From contig HF993224.1 of the NCBI GenBank assembly GCA_000436795.1, positions 1 through 14,051 on the forward strand: a DNA stretch of 14,051 bases, written 5' to 3'. Of the stretch, positions 1 to 7,235 are shown one piece after another; the first letter of the stretch is position 1, and each line of letters starts with the position of its first letter. The DNA comes from Bacteroides sp. CAG:1076. GTDB lineage: Bacteria > Bacteroidota > Bacteroidia > Bacteroidales > Bacteroidaceae. A model generated the notes under the pieces. That model made no database searches. It was not told the origin of the DNA and saw only the letters and a list, made by a program, of their open reading frames with translations. The translations under genes were made by a program, and so were the position numbers.

Positions 1-41
1 AAAGCATACCGCCTATTTTATTGAGTATCAGCTATATCGTG

Positions 42-2762
42 CTATTCCTCGATTGCAGCCTGCGCCGCAGCCAGTCTGGCGATAGGAACGCGGAATGGAG
101 AACAACTTACGTAGTCCAAGCCAACTTTGTGGCAGAACTTAACAGAAGAAGGTTCACCACCATGCTCGCCACAGATACCGCATTTCAAATCCGGACGGAC
201 AGAACGTCCTTTCTGGACAGCCATTTCTACCAATTGACCAACGCCGTTCTGGTCGAGAACTTGGAACGGGTCTACCTTCAAAATCTTCTTTTCCAGATAT
301 ACAGGCAGGAAGGAAGCAATATCGTCACGCGAGTAACCGAAGGTCATCTGAGTCAAGTCATTGGTTCCGAATGAGAAGTATTCGGCGTGAGAAGCGATGC
401 GGTCGGCAGTCAGGGCAGCACGCGGTACTTCAATCATGGTACCTACCTTGAATGGAATTTCTACGCCTTCTTCTTTAAATAAGCGTGCAGCAGTTTCACG
501 AATCACTTTTTCTTGCGCCTCGAATTCATAGAGGATACCGATAAGCGGTACCATAATTTCCGGATGCGGGTCGTAACCTTCTTTCTTCAATTCGCAGGCA
601 GCACCCAGAATGGCGCGAGTCTGCATTTCAGTGATTTCAGGATAAGTGTTTCCCAAACGACATCCACGGTGACCCAACATCGGGTTGTGTTCACACAGAC
701 TTTCTACGCGCTGACGGATGTAATCAACTGTTACGCCCATAGCTTTAGCCATTTCTTCCTGTCCTTTCAAATCGTGCGGAACAAATTCATGCAAAGGAGG
801 GTCGAGTAGACGTACGTTCACCGGACAGCCGTCCATTGCCTTGAAGATACCCTTGAAGTCAGCTTTCTGGTACGGGAGCAATTTGTCGAGCGCTTTCTTA
901 CGTCCTTCTACGTCTGGAGCAAGGATCATTTCACGCATAGCGATAATCTTCTGGTTATCGAAGAACATGTGTTCCGTACGGCAAAGTCCGATACCGGTGG
1001 CACCGAAACTGCGAGCCACTTCAGCATCATGTGGTGTATCGGCATTGGTACGTACTTTCAGGCGAGTATATTTATCGCAAAGTTTCATTAGTTTTGCGAA
1101 GTCTCCAGAAAGTTCAGCTGCGCGGGTAGGAACTTCTCCAGCATACACTTCACCGGTGCTACCGTTCAATGAAATGAAATCACCTTCTTTCAAGACAGTT
1201 CCATCTATTTCTACCGTGCGTGCTTTGTAGTCGACATTGATAGCGCCTGCACCTGATACACAACATTTACCCATGCCTCGTGCCACAACAGCTGCATGCG
1301 ATGTCATTCCGCCTCGTGCTGTCAGAATACCTTCGGCAGCAGTCATACCGGCAAGGTCTTCAGGAGAAGTTTCGATACGTACTAAAACTACCCGGTGTCC
1401 GTCGGCACGCCACTGAGCTGCGTCGTCGGCAAAGAATACAATCTGACCGCAGGCAGCACCCGGAGAAGCAGGAAGACCGCGAGTCAGTACTCTTGCCTTA
1501 CGCAGAGCTTCTTTGTCAAATATCGGATGAAGCAGTTCATCCAGCTTGTTGGGCTCGCAGCGTAAAATTGCAGTCTTTTCGTCAATCAGACCTTGCTGCA
1601 GCATTTCCATAGCGATGCGTACCATGGCAGCACCTGTACGTTTACCATTTCTTGTCTGAAGGAACCAGAGTTTACCTTCCTGAACGGTAAATTCCATATC
1701 CTGCATATCATGGTAATGATTTTCCAGTTTCGTTTGCAGTGCATCCAATTCTTTATATATTTCCGGCATAGCCTCTTCCATAGAAGGATATTTGCTGGCA
1801 CGTTCCTCTTCCGAAATTCCTTGCAAGGCAGCCCAGCGCTGAGATCCGATTTTCGTAATCTGCTGAGGCGTACGGATTCCGGCTACCACATCTTCACCTT
1901 GTGCATTGATCAAGTATTCGCCATTGAATAAATCTTCACCCGTAGCAGCGTCACGAGAGAAGCAAACACCTGTGGCAGAAGTGTCACCCATGTTACCGAA
2001 GACCATTGCCTGTACGTTAACGGCAGTACCCCATTCAGCAGGTATACCTTCCATCTTGCGGTAAAGAATAGCACGTTCGTTCATCCATGAATCGAACACG
2101 GCACAAATGGCTCCCCAAAGTTGTTCGTAAGCATTTTCTGGAAAATCCTGTCCGGTCTGAGCTTTGACGGCAGCTTTGAAACGGACTACCAGTTCTTTCA
2201 GTTCGGCTACTCCCAGCTCATTGTCCAGATGTACGCCTTTTGTTTTCTTAACATCCTCTATGATGGCTTCAAACGGATCGATATCTTCTTTATTTGTAGG
2301 TTTCATTCCCAGCACCACGTCGCCATACATCTGTATAAATCGACGGTATGAGTCCCACGCAAAGCGTTCATTACCTGTTTTGCGTGCCAGACCTACAACT
2401 ACTTCGTCGTTAAGTCCTAAGTTCAATATGGTATCCATCATACCAGGCATGGAGGCTCTTGCACCCGAGCGAACAGAAACCAGCAGCGGATTTTCTACAT
2501 CGCCAAATTTAGATTTCATAAGTGCTTCCACTCCTTTTATAGATATCTCTACATCATCTTTTAACAGATTGACTACGTCGTCTTTTCCTTTTTCGAAATA
2601 TTCGTTGCAAACTTCTGTCGTGATTGTAAATCCGGGAGGAACGGGAACGCCGATCAAGTTCATTTCTGCAAGGTTGGCTCCTTTACCACCTAAAAGATTT
2701 CTCATATCTGCTTTACCTTCAGCATGTCCGTTTCCGAAAGTGTAGATTCTTTTCTTTTCCAT
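42..2762 (-). CDS. ppdK: Pyruvate, phosphate dikinase (PPDK), complete
   Basis: Cytoplasmic enzyme that interconverts pyruvate + ATP + Pi and PEP + AMP + PPi, linking glycolysis and gluconeogenesis. The 906 residues match the usual length of bacterial PPDK (about 870-910). The N-terminal ATP-grasp half begins with the glycine-rich LLGGKGANLAEM motif (residues 23-34). The central phosphohistidine domain holds TARGGMTSHA at 481-490, with His489 as the phosphocarrier and Thr487 at the position that is regulatory in plant PPDK. The C-terminal TIM barrel has FGTNDLTQMTFG at 798-809 and the catalytic-cysteine motif CGICGEHGG at 861-869 (Cys864 by homology). All key residues are present. The start is an ATG preceded by an A/T-rich leader with no Shine-Dalgarno, as is normal for Bacteroidetes. 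It diverges from rlmD and has a good promoter about 75 bases upstream. I see no clear terminator in the 41 bases after the stop. Confidence 0.98.
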   Translation of the reverse strand: MEKKRIYTFGNGHAEGKADMRNLLGGKGANLAEMNLIGVPVPPGFTITTEVCNEYFEKGKDDVVNLLKDDVEISIKGVEALMKSKFGDVENPLLVSVRSGARASMPGMMDTILNLGLNDEVVVGLARKTGNERFAWDSYRRFIQMYGDVVLGMKPTNKEDIDPFEAIIEDVKKTKGVHLDNELGVAELKELVVRFKAAVKAQTGQDFPENAYEQLWGAICAVFDSWMNERAILYRKMEGIPAEWGTAVNVQAMVFGNMGDTSATGVCFSRDAATGEDLFNGEYLINAQGEDVVAGIRTPQQITKIGSQRWAALQGISEEERASKYPSMEEAMPEIYKELDALQTKLENHYHDMQDMEFTVQEGKLWFLQTRNGKRTGAAMVRIAMEMLQQGLIDEKTAILRCEPNKLDELLHPIFDKEALRKARVLTRGLPASPGAACGQIVFFADDAAQWRADGHRVVLVRIETSPEDLAGMTAAEGILTARGGMTSHAAVVARGMGKCCVSGAGAINVDYKARTVEIDGTVLKEGDFISLNGSTGEVYAGEVPTRAAELSGDFAKLMKLCDKYTRLKVRTNADTPHDAEVARSFGATGIGLCRTEHMFFDNQKIIAMREMILAPDVEGRKKALDKLLPYQKADFKGIFKAMDGCPVNVRLLDPPLHEFVPHDLKGQEEMAKAMGVTVDYIRQRVESLCEHNPMLGHRGCRLGNTYPEITEMQTRAILGAACELKKEGYDPHPEIMVPLIGILYEFEAQEKVIRETAARLFKEEGVEIPFKVGTMIEVPRAALTADRIASHAEYFSFGTNDLTQMTFGYSRDDIASFLPVYLEKKILKVDPFQVLDQNGVGQLVEMAVQKGRSVRPDLKCGICGEHGGEPSSVKFCHKVGLDYVSCSPFRVPIARLAAAQAAIEE

Positions 2763-2838
2763 TTTTATAAAAGGTTTATTAAGGTTTATGTATGTTTTTC
2801 AAGTTGTAATGGTTCTTTGTAAAAGAATTTAACGCTGG

Positions 2839-2869
2839 CAAAACTATACATATTTTATGAATATCCAAA
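2839..2869 (-). promoter_or_regulatory. Bacteroides-type promoter of ppdK
   Basis: On the minus strand, TTTG (2866-2869) is followed after exactly 19 bases by TAGTTTTG (2839-2846), a full match to the Bacteroides TTTG / TAnnTTTG sigma-ABfr consensus. Transcription would start near 2833-2835 and leave a leader of about 70 bases before the ppdK ATG. Seen directly in sequence; its use is inferred. Confidence 0.7.
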
Positions 2870-2894
2870 TGAAAAAGAAACTTTTTATTGCATG

Positions 2895-2918
2895 TTTTGC
2901 AATATAGACATTGCAAAA
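2895..2918. promoter_or_regulatory. Inverted repeat, candidate operator between ppdK and rlmD
   Basis: A perfect 9-bp inverted repeat, TTTTGCAAT - 6 bases - ATTGCAAAA, sits between the divergent promoters of ppdK and rlmD. A further half-copy, ATTGCA, occurs at 2887-2892. The element is about 26 bases upstream of the ppdK -33 box and about 44 upstream of the rlmD -7 box. There is no T-tract on either side, so it does not look like a terminator. The shape suits a dimeric DNA-binding protein. The regulator is unknown and function is inferred. Confidence 0.4.
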
Positions 2919-2961
2919 TTAACTTCTTTCGAAATCGTGACAGATTGTCGGGATTATTTTG

Positions 2962-2969
2962 TAACTTTG
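2962..2969 (+). promoter_or_regulatory. Probable -7 box of the rlmD operon
   Basis: TAACTTTG matches the Bacteroides -7 consensus TAnnTTTG. No clear TTTG lies 19-21 bases upstream, so the call rests on one element. Transcription would start near 2975, about 24 bases before the GTG start of rlmD. This supports the GTG as start and rules out upstream in-frame starts. Confidence 0.45.
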
Positions 2970-2998
2970 CTCCCAAATTGGATTTATATAAAACAGAC

Positions 2999-4417
2999 GT
3001 GGCAAGAAAGAAAAAAGAACTTCCTTTACTGGAAAAAGTAACGATAACAGATGTAGCTGCCGAGGGTAAGGCAGTAGCGAAAGTAAATGATTTGGTAGTA
3101 TTCGTACCATATGTAGTTCCCGGTGACGTAGTCGATTTGCAGGTGAAACGTAAGAAAAACCACTATGCAGAAGCGGTTGCAGTAAAATTTTATGAAAAAT
3201 CGCCGATGCGTGTCGAGCCGTTCTGCCAGCATTATGGCGTTTGTGGCGGTTGTAAATGGCAGTGTCTTGCGTATGAAGACCAGATTCGCTATAAGCAGAA
3301 GCAGGTATACGATAACCTGACTCGTATCGGAAAGGTGGAATTGCCTGAGTTTATGCCTATTCTGGGTTCGGAAAAAACAATGTTTTACCGTAACAAACTG
3401 GAATTTACCTTCTCTAACAAGCGCTGGCTCACCGAAGAGGAAGTAAAGCAGGATGTGAAGTACGATCAGATGAATGCTGTGGGATTTCACATTCCGGGAG
3501 CTTTCGACAAGGTACTTGCCATTGAAAAATGCTGGTTGCAGGATGATATCTCAAACCAGATTCGTAATGCAATCCGCGATTACGCTTATGAGCATAATTA
3601 TGAGTTCTTCGATTTGCGCAGTCAGGAAGGAATGCTTCGTAACATGATGGTTCGTACTTCATCTACAGGAGAGCTTATGGTGCTGTTGCAGTGTAAGATT
3701 ACTTCGGATGCGGAACTGGAGAAAATGAAAACACTGTTGCAGTTCGTTGCGGACAAGTTCCCTCAGATTACTTCTTTGCTGTACGTCATCAACAATAAAT
3801 GCAACGATACTATCGGCGATCTGGATGTAGAAGTTTTCAAGGGAAACGATCATATTTTCGAGGAAATGGAAGGGCTTCGCTTCAAAGTAGGACCGAAATC
3901 ATTCTATCAGACCAATTCGGAACAGGCATACAATCTTTATAAGGTCGCTCGCAACTTTGCAGGACTGACCGGTAATGAGCTGGTGTACGACCTTTATACC
4001 GGTACGGGTACCATTGCGAACTTCGTTTCACGTCAGGCACGTAAGGTCATCGGTATAGAATATGTACCCGAAGCTATCGAAGATGCAAAGGTGAACTCTC
4101 AGATAAACGGCATCGACAATACGTTGTTCTATGCCGGTGATATGAAGGATATCCTGACGCAAGATTTCATCAATGAGCACGGTCGTCCGGATGTGATTAT
4201 AACCGATCCTCCACGTGCGGGCATGCACAATGATGTTATTGATGTGATTTTGTTTGCCGAGCCTAAGCGTATTGTATATGTCAGTTGTAATCCGGCTACC
4301 CAGGCACGCGACCTTCAGTTGCTCGATGCCAAGTACAAGGTAACGGCTGTGCAGCCTGTAGATATGTTCCCGCATACACATCATGTAGAGAATGTCGTAT
4401 TACTGGAGAAAAGATAA
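2999..4417 (+). CDS. rlmD: 23S rRNA (uracil-C5)-methyltransferase, RlmD/TrmA family
   Basis: SAM-dependent RNA m5U methyltransferase; the family modifies U1939 (or U747) of 23S rRNA or U54 of tRNA, and the RlmD assignment is by family resemblance. The protein has 472 residues from the GTG at 2999 (reads VARKKKELPLL). The open frame runs back to 2888, but that part overlaps the promoter. Order: basic N-terminus; TRAM-like beta domain (about 12-65); iron-sulfur cysteine cluster Cx5CxxC (Cys76, Cys82, Cys85) with a later Cys in AIEKCWLQD; SAM-binding motif VYDLYTGTGTIANF; DPPRAGMHNDV; nucleophile motif VYVSCNPATQARD; and the C-terminal HVENVVLLE with the general-base Glu. All catalytic parts are intact. 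It is followed after 22 bases by a pseudouridine synthase, which gives an rRNA-modification operon. The specific target uracil cannot be read from sequence alone. Confidence 0.93.
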   Translation: MARKKKELPLLEKVTITDVAAEGKAVAKVNDLVVFVPYVVPGDVVDLQVKRKKNHYAEAVAVKFYEKSPMRVEPFCQHYGVCGGCKWQCLAYEDQIRYKQKQVYDNLTRIGKVELPEFMPILGSEKTMFYRNKLEFTFSNKRWLTEEEVKQDVKYDQMNAVGFHIPGAFDKVLAIEKCWLQDDISNQIRNAIRDYAYEHNYEFFDLRSQEGMLRNMMVRTSSTGELMVLLQCKITSDAELEKMKTLLQFVADKFPQITSLLYVINNKCNDTIGDLDVEVFKGNDHIFEEMEGLRFKVGPKSFYQTNSEQAYNLYKVARNFAGLTGNELVYDLYTGTGTIANFVSRQARKVIGIEYVPEAIEDAKVNSQINGIDNTLFYAGDMKDILTQDFINEHGRPDVIITDPPRAGMHNDVIDVILFAEPKRIVYVSCNPATQARDLQLLDAKYKVTAVQPVDMFPHTHHVENVVLLEKR

Positions 4418-4439
4418 ATTACATCAATAGAAAATAGTT

Positions 4440-5363
4440 ATGTCGAGAAGAAACAGAAATGCTGGTGGCCGTCCTGTAGCGCGTGCTGCTGCGAAATATA
4501 CTATATATAATGTGACGGAACCCGCTGAGCTGATGGAATTTCTGATGAAGAAAATGGCAGGAATCAGCCGTACTCGTGTAAAGGCTTTGCTTACTAATCG
4601 TGTAGTACTGGTCGACAATAATATCCAGACGCAATACAATTATCCGCTTAAGCCGGGTATGAAGGTGCAGATCAGTCGCGAGAAGCACAACCACGAATTC
4701 CGCCATCCGATGCTGAAGATATTGTATGAAGATGCCTATCTTATTGTGGTGGAAAAGAAAGAGGGGCTTCTTTCTGTAGCAACTGAGCATCAGAAGGAAA
4801 GAACGGCACAACATATCCTGAACGAATACGTAAAGCGTGAGCACCGCAATAATCGTATTTTTGTAGTGCATCGTCTGGATCGTGAAACGTCGGGCATTAT
4901 GATGTATGCCAAGGATGAGAAGACGCAGCATACGTTGCGCGATAACTGGCACGATATTGTATACGACCGCCGTTATGTTGCTATCGTAACGGGAGATATG
5001 GAAAAGGATCAGGGTACTGTTGCATCGTGGCTGACGGATCGCAAACTGTATGTAAGTTCTTCTCCTGTCGATGATGGTGGTAAATATTCGGTTACACATT
5101 ACCGTACCATAAAGCGTGCCAACGGTTACTCGTTGGTCGAGCTTCAACTGGAAACCGGTCGTAAGAATCAGATTCGTGTGCACATGCAGTCGTTAGGACA
5201 TCCGGTTGTAGGAGATGAACGTTATGGCTGTGAAGTTGATCCGTTGGGGCGTCTGGCGTTGCATGCGTTCAAGTTATGTTTCTATCATCCGGTAACAGGA
5301 GAACGGATGGAGTTTGAAACATTGTATCCCGCACCTTTTAAGAACTTGATGTTGAAGAAATAA
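4440..5363 (+). CDS. RNA pseudouridine synthase, RluA/RluD family with S4 domain
   Basis: Isomerises specific uridines in rRNA or tRNA to pseudouridine. The 307-residue protein starts with a basic, Arg-rich tail, followed by an S4-like RNA-binding domain (about 28-80: LMEFLMKKMAGISRTRVKAL, then NRVVLVDN). The RluA catalytic domain begins around residue 90. The signature HRLDRETSG lies at 144-152 with catalytic Asp147. The later motif GRKNQIRVHMQSLGHPVVGDERYG is the family's conserved RxHxxxxGHPxxGDxxYG block. The ATG lies 22 bases after the rlmD stop, so the two are probably co-transcribed. A strong intrinsic terminator follows. RluD-like targets (helix 69 of 23S rRNA) are plausible, but other RluA-family specificities cannot be excluded. 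Confidence 0.92.
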   Translation: MSRRNRNAGGRPVARAAAKYTIYNVTEPAELMEFLMKKMAGISRTRVKALLTNRVVLVDNNIQTQYNYPLKPGMKVQISREKHNHEFRHPMLKILYEDAYLIVVEKKEGLLSVATEHQKERTAQHILNEYVKREHRNNRIFVVHRLDRETSGIMMYAKDEKTQHTLRDNWHDIVYDRRYVAIVTGDMEKDQGTVASWLTDRKLYVSSSPVDDGGKYSVTHYRTIKRANGYSLVELQLETGRKNQIRVHMQSLGHPVVGDERYGCEVDPLGRLALHAFKLCFYHPVTGERMEFETLYPAPFKNLMLKK

Positions 5364-5384
5364 ATACGAACCTGATAAAGAAAG

Positions 5385-5439
5385 TCCGCTTTAAGTCGCC
5401 TGGTACTGAATGATACCATGACTTAAAGCGGATTTTTTT
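5385..5439 (+). terminator. Intrinsic terminator shared by two convergent operons
   Basis: Perfect 13-bp inverted repeat, TCCGCTTTAAGTC (5385-5397) with GACTTAAAGCGGA (5420-5432), followed on the plus strand by seven T (5433-5439). The inner loop can extend through TGGTA/TACCA. On the minus strand the hairpin follows the exonuclease stop and is trailed by CTTTCTTTATC, so it probably works in both directions. The exonuclease stop codon (5438-5440) overlaps the T-tract. Confidence 0.88.
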
Positions 5440-5932
5440 ATAAGATTGCAAGGGCTATTTGTGCGCATGCCTCTGCATCACAAAGTGCATGATGATGCTG
5501 TTGCAGGTCGTAACCGCATTGGAGGGCTACCGTCTGTAACTGGTGATTGGGAAGTTTTTTGCCAAAGGTACGTCTGGAGGCCCTGCAGGTGCAATGAAAT
5601 GTATAGCCAGGGTATTCCATGTGGTAGATTTGAAATGCTGCTTTCAGGCAACCTTCATCGAAAGGACTGTTGTGGGCTACAAGAGGAAGTCCGTCTATCT
5701 TTGGCGCAATTTCTTTCCATACTTCAGGGAATGCCGGAGCATGTGCCGTATCATCAAATACCAGACCATGTACTTGGGTGTTCCAGTAGCTGTAATAATT
5801 CGGGCAGGGGCGGATTAGCCGATAAATCTTGTCGACGATTTTTCCGTCCTTTACAATGACAATTCCCACACTGCATATGCTCGAACGTTCTCTATTGGCC
5901 GTTTCAAAGTCGATTGCTGCAAAGTTCTCCAT
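5438..5932 (-). CDS. DnaQ-like DEDDh 3'-5' exonuclease
   Basis: Small stand-alone exonuclease of the DnaQ/RNase T fold that removes nucleotides from 3' ends; whether it acts on DNA or RNA is not decided by sequence. The 164-residue protein from the ATG at 5932 starts MENFAAIDFETANRERS. ExoI supplies Asp8 and Glu10 (DFE), ExoII Asp92 in HNSPFDEG, and ExoIII His147 and Asp152 in QHHHALCDAEA, so the DEDDh set is complete. An in-frame ATG at 5971 would add 13 residues and overlap the upstream gene by 23 bases. I prefer 5932, because the conserved beta strand begins at once and the gap to the upstream gene is then 16 bases. It is the last gene of a three-gene minus-strand cluster. It has no polymerase domain and is too short for a full DNA polymerase III epsilon subunit. 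Confidence 0.9.
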   Translation of the reverse strand: MENFAAIDFETANRERSSICSVGIVIVKDGKIVDKIYRLIRPCPNYYSYWNTQVHGLVFDDTAHAPAFPEVWKEIAPKIDGLPLVAHNSPFDEGCLKAAFQIYHMEYPGYTFHCTCRASRRTFGKKLPNHQLQTVALQCGYDLQQHHHALCDAEACAQIALAIL

Positions 5933-5948
5933 TAAAATCTTTCTGTCT

Positions 5949-6110
5949 TTAAAGTTTCCCGATTCGTGCACTGATCTGAGCGTACGTTTCCATGTTTTCT
6001 GCCTGAGGTTCGGTCAGCTGCTGCCGTATTTTACGCACATCCCCTGTCATGATCCATAGCTTGATGGTTAGCATGACTACAACTGCTGCTAAGAAACAAT
6101 TTAAAAGCAT
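5949..6110 (-). CDS. Small single-pass membrane protein, unknown function
   Basis: A 53-residue protein from the ATG at 6110, MLLNCFLAAVVVMLTIKLWIM..., with one hydrophobic segment (about residues 2-22) and then a charged, possibly helical tail (GDVRKIRQQLTEPQAENMETYAQ). The open frame extends upstream to a TTG at 6146 inside the preceding gene. I favour the ATG because it falls 7 bases after the preceding stop. It is tightly packed between the CBM9-like gene (7-base gap) and the exonuclease (16-base gap), which supports it being translated. I recognise no family. The short membrane anchor with a hydrophilic tail suggests a membrane-tethered accessory protein, but no function can be read from it. 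Confidence 0.65.
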   Translation of the reverse strand: MLLNCFLAAVVVMLTIKLWIMTGDVRKIRQQLTEPQAENMETYAQISARIGKL

Positions 6111-6117
6111 TGTTCTT

Positions 6118-6774
6118 TTATTTTGATTCGAAAATAATTTCTCCAAAGAAATCCGGGCAATGGAAGCAAGGCGAGGGGAGAGCTATCGGGTTCCACGACA
6201 GGAAATGAGGAGTTTGAAGTTTGTCGCCGCACTTATAAAAGTTGGCTCTCATCTTTTTCCCGTCGAGCAAGGCTATCTTGTCGTGGAAAAAAGCTGAGAC
6301 AGGAATCCGGAGAGCAAGTTGCCAGGTACATTCTCCCATGCGCTCTTCGAATGGTCTTCTTCCTAATGATGCCCAGCGTGCAACTTGTCCGACCGTTTCC
6401 AGCGGCGCATGTTCCCGGTTTCCCGGTATTCCGTATTCTATCAGTAGCGTACCGGCACAGTTACATTCAAAGTTGTAATATTTGTTTTCATCTGTAGGTT
6501 GTACGAAGAACTCTGCACATGAATCTTCCCATACTCTTCCGTTGTCTGCCGGTGCGACGGCGCGTACACTTTTTTCTGTTATACAGTAGTGTATCAATAC
6601 AGCATCTCCTGTGTGTGCGATTCTGAACTTTGCCTCCGGCATATAAGGATAATCCTTCCAGTTTACACAGTTTATTTGCTGGAATGGAATCTGTTCTGCA
6701 TCGAAGATTGAAGGAATCTGTGCTGCTGATTCAGTGGCAGGAAAGCTGATTTTCTTTACGGATAGTGTTTTCAT
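6118..6774 (-). CDS. CBM9-like domain protein (carbohydrate-binding family 9-like)
   Basis: A 218-residue protein that looks like a free-standing family-9-like carbohydrate-binding (CBM9/DOMON-type) beta-sandwich. Supporting blocks are VWEDSCAEFFVQP (81-93), followed by YYNFECNCAGTLLIEYG, and near the C-terminus FLSWNPIALPSPCFHCPDFF (191-210), the usual closing motif of these domains. No signal peptide or lipobox is visible at the N-terminus (MKTLSVKKISFPATESAAQ), so it would stay in the cytoplasm unless exported by another route. The ATG at 6774 has no Shine-Dalgarno. It is the first gene of a cluster with the small membrane protein and the exonuclease, and its start is only 28 bases after the tRNA-Pro terminator. 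I found no promoter in that gap, so it may depend on read-through from the tRNA unit. The ligand is unknown, and sugar binding is assumed only from the family. Confidence 0.82.
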   Translation of the reverse strand: MKTLSVKKISFPATESAAQIPSIFDAEQIPFQQINCVNWKDYPYMPEAKFRIAHTGDAVLIHYCITEKSVRAVAPADNGRVWEDSCAEFFVQPTDENKYYNFECNCAGTLLIEYGIPGNREHAPLETVGQVARWASLGRRPFEERMGECTWQLALRIPVSAFFHDKIALLDGKKMRANFYKCGDKLQTPHFLSWNPIALPSPCFHCPDFFGEIIFESK

Positions 6775-6802
6775 AATGGGATAAGAGATAGATGTTAGTA
6801 AT

Positions 6803-6860
6803 AAAAAAATAAATGCTGATAATTAAAACCTTTAAGTTGTTTAATTACCAACATTTATTT
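6803..6860 (-). terminator. Long hairpin terminator downstream of tRNA-Pro
   Basis: Arms 6807-6827 and 6840-6860 pair over 21 positions with two mismatches (9 bp AAATAAATG/CATTTATTT, 2 bp, then 8 bp TAATTAAA/TTTAATTA). On the minus strand the stem runs into seven T (6803-6809). It begins 2 bases after the tRNA 3' end. It is A/T-rich, so it may leak, and the CBM9-like gene begins just beyond it. Confidence 0.75.
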
Positions 6861-6861
6861 G

Positions 6862-6936
6862 TCGGGGTAGCGGGATTCGAACCCACGACCCCCTGCTCCC
6901 AAAGCAGGTGCGCTAACCGGACTGCGCTACACCCCG
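6862..6936 (-). tRNA. tRNA-Pro, anticodon TGG
   Basis: The 75-base minus-strand sequence folds as a complete cloverleaf. The acceptor stem is CGGGGTG with TACCCCG (one G-T pair) and discriminator A. The D-arm contains GCGC...GCGC, and the anticodon stem CCTGC/GCAGG encloses the loop TTTGGGA (anticodon TGG). The T-arm is GTGGG-TTCGAAT-CCCGC. The 5' C1 opposite the G before the discriminator fits bacterial tRNA-Pro. The 3' CCA is not encoded (ACA follows), so it must be added by nucleotidyltransferase. This anticodon can read all or most proline codons. Confidence 0.97.
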
Positions 6937-6963
6937 AAGAAGTGCTTTTCCTCAAAAGCGATG

Positions 6964-6995
6964 CAAAGGTAGTGCTTTGAAATGTAATATGCAAG
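6964..6995 (-). promoter_or_regulatory. Promoter of tRNA-Pro
   Basis: On the minus strand, CTTG (6992-6995, 3 of 4 to TTTG), 20 bases, then TACCTTTG (6964-6971, full match to TAnnTTTG). Transcription would begin near 6958, giving a precursor with about 20 extra bases for RNase P to remove. Confidence 0.62.
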
Positions 6996-7069
6996 TGTTT
7001 TGATATCTTTTTTTGAAAATTCAAATCGGCTTTTGAGCCTTTGTGGCATTGTTTTTTTGGTAACATCCT

Positions 7070-7216
7070 TTATATCCGACTGATACGTTGGGAACTGACG
7101 GTGTCTTTTAGGGTATCGGAAATTACCGTTTTGTATATTTCTTTTCCCTTGTTTTCGAAAGGTGCAGCCGCTATTACCGGTTCTGATGCTTTATTTATTT
7201 TTATTGTGGGCATCAT
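7070..7216 (-). CDS. Possible small ORF, 48 residues, unknown
   Basis: An ATG-ATG start at 7211-7216 opens a 48-codon frame ending in TAA at 7070: MMPTIKINKASEPVIAAAPF... and ending VSSQRISRI. It is hydrophilic, lysine- and serine-rich, with no membrane segment or recognised motif. It sits about 20 bases beyond the HAD-gene terminator. There is no visible promoter or Shine-Dalgarno, and it uses ATA codons repeatedly, which weakens the case. It could be a real small protein, the degraded end of a former gene, or chance. I recognise no family. Confidence 0.25.
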   Translation of the reverse strand: MMPTIKINKASEPVIAAAPFENKGKEIYKTVISDTLKDTVSSQRISRI

Positions 7217-7235
7217 TTCTTGTTCTTGGAGGTAT

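Noticed and set aside
2164..2745. 193-codon plus-strand frame opposite ppdK
   Set aside because: Serine/threonine-rich shadow of the ppdK N-terminal coding region; no start signals.
2895..2918. Palindrome as a terminator or riboswitch
   Set aside because: No T-tract on either side, and it lies upstream of both predicted transcription starts, so it would not be in either leader.
4419..5183. 254-codon minus-strand frame opposite the pseudouridine synthase
   Set aside because: Antisense shadow of a gene with intact catalytic motifs; no family features of its own.
6862..6936. tRNA gene as an integration site for a mobile element
   Set aside because: I found no integrase, and no copy of the tRNA 3' end elsewhere in the window. 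Flanking genes look like housekeeping chromosome.
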